This document shows, one piece after another, positions 56,940 to 64,000 of a stretch of DNA of 64,000 nt. The notes below the pieces were generated by a model, which was given only the letters and a program-made list of their open reading frames with translations, ran no database searches and was not told the DNA's origin. Numbering within the stretch: position 1 is the first letter of the stretch; every line of letters begins with the position of its first letter. The position numbers and the translations under genes were made by a program. Origin of the DNA: Parastagonospora avenae f. sp. tritici 18332-5 (lineage: Eukaryota; Ascomycota; Dothideomycetes; Pleosporales; Phaeosphaeriaceae); contig JAFJTR010000011.1 of the NCBI GenBank assembly GCA_022559985.1, positions 434,001 to 498,000 on the forward strand, given 5' to 3'.

Positions 56940-57623
56940 ATGCCGTCTTACCTACGCAACCCTTACAGGTCCTGCTCCTACCCACCCACTCTTGAAGGTA
57001 TCGAGGAGGACTATGAAAACAACCTACCAGACATTGACGAAGACCCCTTTGCCCACTTCATCACTCCTATCGATGATGAAGACCCATACGACATGTCCTT
57101 GAGCGCCGGCATCATGGTCGCCGACGGCCCTCGAGCAAGCAAGGCCTCCAAGTTCAAGTTCAACGTGGCAGACAAGTGGACTCGCTACGTCAGGCAAAGC
57201 CACACAGGACTGCACAAGCAGCACCATAACCCCACCATCGTCGAAGAAGAAGAGGGCGAGGACGAAGAAGAATCCTTCATGGGCCTCGACGACGCTCGCC
57301 TCAACGAACGACCCTCCCCAGTAAGGCACACCACTCCACCACGAGGCACAACGACAGAGTCAACACGCGGTCGCGCACCAGAGCTCGTCACACGCAAGCT
57401 CCAGAACAGACGCCGGAGCTTTCGTACACTGTCTGGCCACCGCCATTCGTGGAGAGCACCGAGCCCGGATCTCTTCACTGTTGACGAGTCGGAGGAAGAC
57501 GAGCTTCCCGTATTGAGGAGGTCGAGGACGAGGAAGGCCAAGGATGGTGCAGAGCGCCGGAGGTCGTCGACGCGGTCGCAATCGCGGATGAGGGGGGACA
57601 TGACCGAGCGAGCGAGGCTCTAA
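56940..57623 (+). CDS. hypothetical disordered protein, 227 residues
   Basis: I recognise no domain. From MPSYLRNPYRSCSYPPTLEGIEED the protein has an acidic first third (DYENNLPDIDEDPF, IDDEDPY), a lysine-rich KFKFNVADKWTRYVRQ stretch, a run of Glu (IVEEEEGEDEEE), and a long Arg/Ser-rich tail with SRTRKAKDGAERRRSSTRSQSRMRG. It is probably largely disordered; the tail could bind nucleic acid or localise to the nucleus. The frame is open upstream to 56664, which would make 319 residues, but the extra part looks like leader sequence. Codon use favours C-ending codons like real genes here, which is the main support. Confidence 0.55.
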   Translation: MPSYLRNPYRSCSYPPTLEGIEEDYENNLPDIDEDPFAHFITPIDDEDPYDMSLSAGIMVADGPRASKASKFKFNVADKWTRYVRQSHTGLHKQHHNPTIVEEEEGEDEEESFMGLDDARLNERPSPVRHTTPPRGTTTESTRGRAPELVTRKLQNRRRSFRTLSGHRHSWRAPSPDLFTVDESEEDELPVLRRSRTRKAKDGAERRRSSTRSQSRMRGDMTERARL

Positions 57624-57841
57624 AGAAGGTGGAAACAAATTGCACCGGGCGGAGTCACTGGCGTTTTGTCTTTACAGTCTTGCATTTTCACAGCATCGGG
57701 CGGCTTTTTGGATTCACGTCGCATCACACACGGAGTTTTGTCTTCCTCATTCGCATTGGGCGGCGTTTTCTTGTTCAGCATTTACACATGGCGTCTAATA
57801 TCTATTGTCATGCGCTGCGGCAGCATTTTAGGAGCGCGAGA

Positions 57842-57861
57842 TACACACACACACACACACA
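57842..57861. repeat. AC dinucleotide microsatellite
   Basis: About ten AC units lie in a gap without a recognised gene. Confidence 0.85.
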
Positions 57862-58878
57862 TAGCAGAGAAGCATATCGGTACCAATCAACATTTCACTC
57901 TTCACTCTCCTCAGCGCCTCCTTCACTCACTCTCCAGCTTTCCCATATCATATCACGAGCCAACTTCGCAAGCCCATGCGCGCGCTACCCCCACACAAGT
58001 CCGTAGCCCCGCCCTAGTCGCGCGTCGTGACCTCACCACACATGCAAACACTGGCCTTGGACTGACTAGGTACTTGTAACTTACCCCTCCACACCCGCAA
58101 TACCACCGCGTTTACCGCCATATCGTAAATCTTTCCGAGCGCGCCCTCCGGATCCATCACGCTGCATGAAAGCTACACTTCCCCTTCGCCTCGTTGCAGC
58201 AATGAATCTTCACGGCGCAGGGAAAGTTGCGGTGTCCCTTGCACAGGTAGTTGGGTCGGGCATGCATCGCTTCTGTCCGTCGAGGGGAATGAATGAACTG
58301 CGCTGAAACATACCGCAAAGTCAATTCCATTCCCGTTGCGCAAGCTAGAGAGCTGTCATATGGATCGTCCCGCTGAACCTTTCCCAACTGAGTTCTGAGT
58401 CTCGTCGACGGCGGGTTTCACGATAGGGAGGGGTGATGCGGCATACCAGATGTGGGACCCTCGTAACGAGGGTGGGGAGAGTAATCAGAAGGGCCGATTG
58501 TATCAGCGAGAAAGTGTGTCGAGATCGACGGAGAGAGGTGCATCTCTCTGATGAAGAATTGAGGTCTTGGCTGGATGTATGTCTGGTTTCCAGATGTTTC
58601 CGCGGATGCAGGTGGTCTATAGGCACTGGGGATACAACTGGGTCGTTGCAGGCGCAGACGCAGGTTGAATGCAACGTGTGCTGCGAGGATTGCGTAAGAT
58701 GGAGCGGTCAGGTCGTGCATTCGCTTCCAAGCTGGCCTGATGGATTTTCTCAATGCACGGCCAATGAGGATTCCTGCCCAGCCTGATATTTCAGACAGAT
58801 ATCACGCTGCGTTTAGTTGCCTTCGTCCAAGTAGCAAAAGGCTACTGCAATATTCGGCTCCTTTTGGGTCGACGACAC

Positions 58879-58893
58879 ATGTACAATGACATA
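58879..58893 (+). repeat. 15-mer ATGTACAATGACATA, copy 1
   Basis: First of three exact copies on the plus strand within 1.4 kb of gene-poor sequence. The flanks differ, so it is not part of a longer duplicated block. Confidence 0.85.
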
Positions 58894-59261
58894 GCTGCCG
58901 AGCTCAAGCGAAGAGCCTCTCCACCCGTTCCCCCTCATTGGAGCGGCAGCATTTCCCAGCTGAAAACGGGTCGACGTTTTGCGCGCGACTGCAGCCTCAT
59001 TTCTCTCACCGATACCTGTGGAGATACCTACTCGACTACACTCCGCTCGCGCAGTAGAGGACTACACCGCAAACTCGCCTCCAAGTCCGACCGAAAGGTG
59101 CATGCACAGTAAGACGGAAGTAACTCCTGTCCTTCAGGAAGTACCGAGAAAGAAAAACCTTCTCGCCCACGATGCAACAATGCCCAAGATTGTGTGATTG
59201 TGCTTGCAGCATAAGGTCGAGCACTGATGCGCTGGCTATTCGGCATCTTACAGACGAGGAA

Positions 59262-59276
59262 ATGTACAATGACATA
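59262..59276 (+). repeat. 15-mer ATGTACAATGACATA, copy 2
   Basis: Second exact copy, 383 bp after the first, same orientation, followed by CCC as in no other copy. Confidence 0.85.
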
Positions 59277-60259
59277 CCCTTCTCTTGTTTTGATCATCAA
59301 CGACGTACTGTAAGACAAGGCATCCAAACCCATTCCCGAAACATGTAATTGCAGGCAGACCCTTCCAACGTTCCGATCGACGGCGCAAGTTGACAGGCAT
59401 CTACACACATCACCGTTGTCACCCCACTGGTTGTTAGAGCCGACGGCACTTGCCTGTCGGACTGGGGTGCGACCGTTTGTTTCGATGGACATCGGCTGAG
59501 TAGTGCTGTATCTCGATCCATTGCATATGCGATATTGAATGGCGTTCTGGGTGCAGGCGCGCCAACGGACCAGAGTGTGTTGCGGGGGATTTGAAGAGAG
59601 CACATGCTTGCTACAGGGAAGGATGACCCAAGGCAACGTGAGGCGATGGGGGGGTTCGGAATTGCCATCAGAGGCTGGTCGATTCAAGGCCGTCGGGAGA
59701 CGACTGGGCGGTTGGCGGGCTGACTGCCTACAGGAGTACGTATGCTATCCATTGCATGGGGGCATACTGCGAATGTCCAGTTGCAGAGAAGATCCGACCG
59801 GGTCTTGCTCGGGGATCGATGGTCTGAAGCTGTACACGGTGTCGCTGAACTTAGAATACGACGGCGATGTTCGGTGGTCAGCTTGAAGCTATCACACAGA
59901 CTGCCACAAGTCGCACCCTGGTCGCGCCTCGTCGTGGTCGATAATAGGTTGTATATTGATAGAGAGCTCCTGCACGATTGGTCTCTATGGCGAAGGAACA
60001 CATGTGGTATGACATACCAGCCTGTCCTCCTCAGAGTCAGAGCCCTGAGAATAAACACAGCAGCAAATGCGACACCCTTTACAGTCTGCGAGCACCTGCA
60101 TCCCCAACCACCCACACTGCACATCCTCTCCACACCCTCAATGTAATCCCATAAAGCACGTATACATAATCCAAGCCACATTCTACCAGGATCCGTACAC
60201 AATGCCAACTCAGCCCTGAAGCTGTTCGCCAGCCCTCGGCCGTTCTGCGGCGCGTCCGC

Positions 60260-60274
60260 ATGTACAATGACATA
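60260..60274 (+). repeat. 15-mer ATGTACAATGACATA, copy 3
   Basis: Third exact copy, 998 bp after the second, same orientation. It lies about 250 bp beyond the MscL stop codon. Confidence 0.85.
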
Positions 60275-60524
60275 TCCCCCTTGCCCTCCCCACGATTAAA
60301 CTTGCTCGAGCATCCGTACGCTCGGGAGTGCCTGGGGTGCGGTGATCGTCATATGTTAAGTAGAAGGAGGGTGAAGGATATAAGATCTCGATCTGCTTAT
60401 TAGGACTGCTTGGTTTCGCGCCGAAGGACTGCCCGGATGTGGTGTTTGCAGAGAAGGGGATGGGGGTACGTCATGTATACGGCAGATATGTGTGTGGGAG
60501 ATGTGATGTGTTGTGAAGTTCTGT

Positions 60525-61179
60525 CTACTGGGTCCTGTCTTCCCTCCCGTCCTGCCAGGACGTGCAGTTGACGCATCTCTTCGCCTTTTCGCTTTTGTAT
60601 TTACGGCAATACTTGCACTGTTTGAGTTAGTATCATCCCCACTTCAAACCACATGTCGCCACGACTTACCTTGACCTGCTTCTTGACGATATTATCCCCG
60701 GACCCCCTAGAATACGCCATGGCAATAATCCACAGCGTCAGCGCAATACATACGAACCGCACAACTTTGTCCAGAAAGCTGCCGTAGGCAAACACCACGG
60801 CGCCGTCGTCGAGCGCTTGCTTGACCGTGTTGTAGCCGTTGGTGATGGTGCCGTTGTAGTGTGGGCCATGCTTGAGGGTCGCGAATTTCTCGTCGAGATT
60901 GCGGCTGAGGAAGGGGAGGAGGCTGATGATTGGGAGGATGATGTCTGACACGAGAGAGTTGGCGCATGAGGTAAATGCCGCTGCGAGACTGTACTATCAT
61001 TAGACACAACTTCGAAGGGGGAGAGGATGCTGTAGGTACATCAAGCCAACGGCGACTTCGAGCACGTTGTCGCGGAGCGCAAAGTTGCTGAAGCTGTCCC
61101 ATGCCCAGGATGTGTGGCGGCGCACACCGCGCTCGGCATCGTGAAGGTATTCTTGTGTGTTTTCGTCTAGGCGGGGCAT
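60525..61179 (-). CDS. MscL-type mechanosensitive channel with C-terminal double CxxC
   Basis: Fungal homologue of the bacterial large-conductance mechanosensitive channel, 183 residues. Exons are 61040-61179, 60670-60988 and 60525-60617, with introns of 51 and 52 nt. The N-terminal FALRDNVLEVAVGLI/LAAAFTSCANSLVSDIILP across the first junction is the conserved pore-lining TM1 region. A loop (NYTVK-like NGYNTVKQALDDGAVVFAYG) leads to TM2 (KVVRFVCIALTLWIIAMAY). The last exon adds C154-x2-C157 and C168-x2-C171 (KYCRKYKSEKAKRCVNC), which could bind zinc; bacterial MscL lacks this. It may relieve membrane tension in a fungal membrane, possibly an organelle; location is not evident from the sequence. 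Confidence 0.9.
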
Positions 61180-61482
61180 TGTAGCGTTGTTGATGGAGTG
61201 AAGTGTTGCGGGAGGTGTGAAGCTGGGATGGAAGTCGCGACTACGTCACTGGCGCGACGTGTTGTGCATCCTCCAATCATAACGCAGCGACCTCGAATAC
61301 CTAGAGACGCAAGCTCGACACTTATATCAGGAGCAGCGGGAACTACTTCAGAGACTGAACTAGCAAGAGTCGTAGACTGTGCTGAAGAACAACTGGCGAC
61401 AAGTTGCAACAGTACATAATATGCTTGATTTCTCTGTAATAATAAACGTCAAACGCCAGAACCCAGGGTATAGTGAGGCACT
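61180..61482. other. intergenic spacer
   Basis: This lies between the MscL start and the 3' end of the SPT8 gene. It presumably holds the MscL promoter; nothing else is seen. Confidence 0.5.
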
Positions 61483-63600
61483 TCATTGCCCGATGCCAAT
61501 CTCATATCCAAGCAGTACTTCGGTTGTGGCACCTTCCCAACCTCTATTCCCGCCCGTCGAGATCATGAAGCTGCATGTCGGGTCCAGGTACAGTTGCGAT
61601 ATGACACCCGTTCTATGGCCTGGCACAATCAAAAAGGGTACTGCTGCACCTTTTGCGCCGGCTTCTTCTTTCTCTTGTTGGCCGAGATCGTAGAGGCGCA
61701 GGATGTCATAAGATGCGCTTCAGGACGTCAGTGATTATCTGGAGAGGTGAATTGGAGACTTACCAGATCAGATGCTTGCCATTTGGCATTGCTCGGACGG
61801 CGCTGACGGGGCCACTCACGTTGGGAAACCTCAAGGTCCGCCTAGGTTCCCTCAAGCCTTTGTGTAAACTGTACTCGTCGACTGAACCGTTTCGCCGACC
61901 TGCGTAGATGAAATTGCCGTCTGGAGACCAGCATGCGTTCATGCACCATGGTGGTGTATTTCGTGGCGGCGATATTCGGGCGATAGGGTTCGACTGCCGC
62001 CGGTCCCAGATGCGCAGTGTGCCGTCCATCGAGGCGTCGAAGAAGGTCGTCTCTGATGAAATAGGCTGTTCTGCTTGCCCAACCGATGTGTTTGTCGGTT
62101 TCTCTACGTCTTCTGCGTGCGGTAGACCGTTCGCAAGAGCCGTGGACTGCGAGTCTGTGGTGCCGTTCGCTACAGTATCTCCCTGCGCAGGCGCCGGGGG
62201 CTCCTTCAGCGTCTCTTCCGCATGGTCTTGCGGTGCTTGCACGGGCCCGCCCATGTCCATGATGTCCATATCACCCTGGCCATCCTCATCCGCCTGCTGT
62301 ATCCCGCTCGCAATAGCTCGCGAAAATTCGTCGTCATCGTCACCGAAAGCAGGTAGGGCGGAAGACGGATTGTTCTCCTGGCCGTCTCCGAATAGAGAGT
62401 CTTTATCACCGAAGAGCGAGTCGTCCGGTGAGCCTTGAGCATCTTCGTTGCCCTCGTCCTTAACTGGACCAGCGTGTGCCGATTCTGTGCCGTTGGCAAG
62501 ACTTCCGTTGGCTCTCGGTCGCACAGCGTTGTTGGATGTAAAGGTGCCGTTAGCATTGGGCAACGTCTCGGTGTCCTGAGGAATGGGTAGCGTCGACAGG
62601 GGCCGCTGCTCAATCGCAGAGATCTGTCCGCCGCTCGTCTCGAACTTCCTCTTGACCTGGCCGGTGTTGAGGTCCCAGTCGTTGATTGTCTTATCCCAAC
62701 TCCCACTCAGCACCGACTGCTCGTCTTGCGCCAATGTGAGCACCGAGACGGCCGATGTGTGACCCTTGAGCGTGTGTATCCGCTTGCCCTCCTCATGCCG
62801 TACGGATTGCAGGTTGATGCCGCCCGACTGCACCCCCGACAGCAGCCAGAGCGACTGGTGGTGGACTGCGAGCGAGTACACGGGTGATAGGTTGTCCGAG
62901 GTAACCGATGAATCCTCGTTCTCCCAGTACGAGAGAAGCACGCCCGCCTTGGTGACCGAGTCGACGAAAGGGTGTCTTTGAGCGACGGTGAGGGCGAGCT
63001 TGCCGTTGGCCGTGTCCACCCAATTGAACTTGCGTATGTAGCCGTCGGCGCCTCCCGTGAAGACCCAGCGCATGTCGGGCGTCGCAGTGATGGCATTGAT
63101 CGAGGTGCTGTGCGGTGCTGCTATCGAGGGGATGATGTCGTAGACGGGCGCATTTAGGGCTTCTTGTCGCACGCTCGGCCGAAAGGGCAGATTGCCCAGT
63201 ATTCCTGCTACAGCAGCGGCGCGTGGACTGGGCGACGTGAGGGTCACGGCGGGGTTCGCGCCTGAGGGGCCTGGTGTGCCGCCGTTGGGGAGGCTGCCGC
63301 GTGGTCTCTGTGAAGGGCTGTCTGGCTCGTCCTGGTCCTGGTCCTGGTCTTCGTCGTCGTTATCGCCGTCACCGTCGCCGTCCTCGTCGTCGTTGTCGCC
63401 CTCGTCTGCGTCATCGCCTTCCTCCTCCTCGTCTACGTCCATGGCGTCGCCCTCCTCCTGCTCATGCTCCTGCTCCTGCTCCTGCTCCTGCTCATCTTCC
63501 TCCTCGGCGGAGCCTGTGCAAACATTAGCCTTTCTGTTCTTGACAATTGTCTGGACGAGCACGCACTGTTGCCATTCTCGAATTCGTCTTCCTCGTTCAT
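61483..63600 (-). CDS. SPT8: SAGA complex subunit SPT8 (WD40)
   Basis: Part of the SAGA transcription co-activator, where Spt8 contacts TBP in the nucleus. It has 672 residues from exons 63567-63600, 61764-63513 and 61483-61717, with introns of 53 and 46 nt; the first exon encodes only MNEEDEFENGN. A very acidic, low-complexity N-terminus (Glu/Gln then Asp/Glu/Gly/Asn runs to about residue 80) leads to WD40 repeats: WVFTGGADGYIRKFNWVD, LKGHTSAVSVLTLAQDEQSVLSGSWDKTINDWDL, FFDASMDGTLRIWDRRQ and GNFIYAGRRNGSVDEYSL. The C-terminus, GGNRGW then TTEVLLGYEI, is a strong Spt8 signature. A long acidic insertion (DDSLFGDKDSLFGDGQ) sits mid-protein. Confidence 0.95.
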
Positions 63601-64000
63601 GCTGCTTCCATGCGTCTAGCGCATGCGCAAGTTGTGGGGTGCTGGATGGTCAAGTCGCTGTGCGCATCGTCGCGTTGGGGCCAAAGCGCGTCATTTGCTC
63701 CACGAACCCGACGCGGCTGGCAACTGCAGCTTGCGCTCCAATGTTCACTTTTCCCACGTCGACCACACAACATCTGGCTTATCCTGCTCACGTCCTGTCA
63801 TCCTCGCAGTCTTCATGGTAGACACTGCGTGTAGTGCGAAAAGTGAGATATTCACACCCCTTCGAGCGATCACCGTGGTCAAGTGACTCCTATCCACGCC
63901 CGGTCACATCTCGTCCTCAAAGTCCAGTCTTTTCAGGAGAAAAAATCATTTGTCTGGCCCAGCTAGGCGTCGAAATACTGTAAACTACTTGCATATAACT
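63601..64000. other. window end, upstream of SPT8
   Basis: This holds the SPT8 promoter and leader. Overlapping frames here have no domain content, and no second gene is visible before the window ends. Confidence 0.5.

Larger units (their letters stand above)
57624..60524. other. 2.9-kb gene-poor region with a threefold 15-mer
   Basis: Overlapping small frames occur on both strands, none with domain content. Notable are an AC microsatellite near 57843-57861 and three copies of ATGTACAATGACATA. It also includes the 3' flank of the MscL gene. Confidence 0.5.

Noticed and set aside
57842..57861. The AC run as a regulatory or CRISPR-like repeat
   Set aside because: It is a simple dinucleotide microsatellite with no spacers. 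No CRISPR array is expected or seen in this eukaryotic sequence.
59028..59687. A 219-codon minus-strand frame in the gene-poor region
   Set aside because: It has no domain, and smaller frames overlap it on both strands. It reads as chance in a non-coding stretch.
60079..60273. Short minus-strand frames beginning MSLY at the repeated 15-mers as real peptides
   Set aside because: Only the first four or so residues are shared, because they come from the repeat itself; the downstream sequences are unrelated and of different length.

Overview
The window is about 64 kb of nuclear DNA from a filamentous ascomycete (Pezizomycotina). The evidence is short GT-AG introns, mostly 45-70 nt, with CTAAY-type branch sites; two Zn(II)2Cys6 regulators; a Fot1/pogo-type DNA transposon; and fungal versions of SMC3, SPT8 and SQT1. 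A dothideomycete is my best guess, but the sequence alone does not settle the class. I resolved about twenty protein genes, most with intron positions, plus one tRNA gene. Exon boundaries come from reading splice signals and frame continuity, not from transcript data.

Layout. 1-12.2 kb is an accessory region: a truncated BCS1-like AAA fragment, an oligopeptide transporter (OPT), a longer BCS1-like gene that looks inactivated, and, 17 bp after it, a 2.1-kb Fot1-like element with a single nonsense codon. 12.8-15.6 kb holds an F-box-like protein and a 68-residue secreted protein. 15.9-30 kb is a catabolic block: two SDR oxidoreductases, a small EthD protein, isovaleryl-CoA dehydrogenase, a carboxymuconolactone decarboxylase-like protein, a catechol/hydroxyquinol-type intradiol dioxygenase, a muconate-lactonizing beta-propeller enzyme, and an EthD-like/enol-lactone hydrolase fusion. 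The last three fit successive steps of a beta-ketoadipate route from an aromatic diol to 3-oxoadipate. Inside this block lies a tRNA-Cys gene with two insertions.

30-38 kb carries an AlkB-like dioxygenase with two Cys clusters, a 4-coumarate-CoA-ligase-like enzyme with a peroxisomal SKL tail, and a WD40 protein resembling SQT1. 41-53.7 kb carries a bZIP factor, cohesin SMC3, and two divergent Zn2Cys6 regulators. 53.7-60.5 kb is gene-poor, with one disordered hypothetical protein and a 15-bp sequence present three times. 60.5-63.6 kb holds an MscL-type channel with a C-terminal double CxxC and the SAGA subunit SPT8.

Most unusual: the tRNA-Cys gene is split in its D-stem by a 51-nt sequence with spliceosomal-intron signals (GT, ACTAAC, CAG). 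Removing it restores the D-stem. A second 16-nt insertion sits at the ordinary tRNA-intron site.
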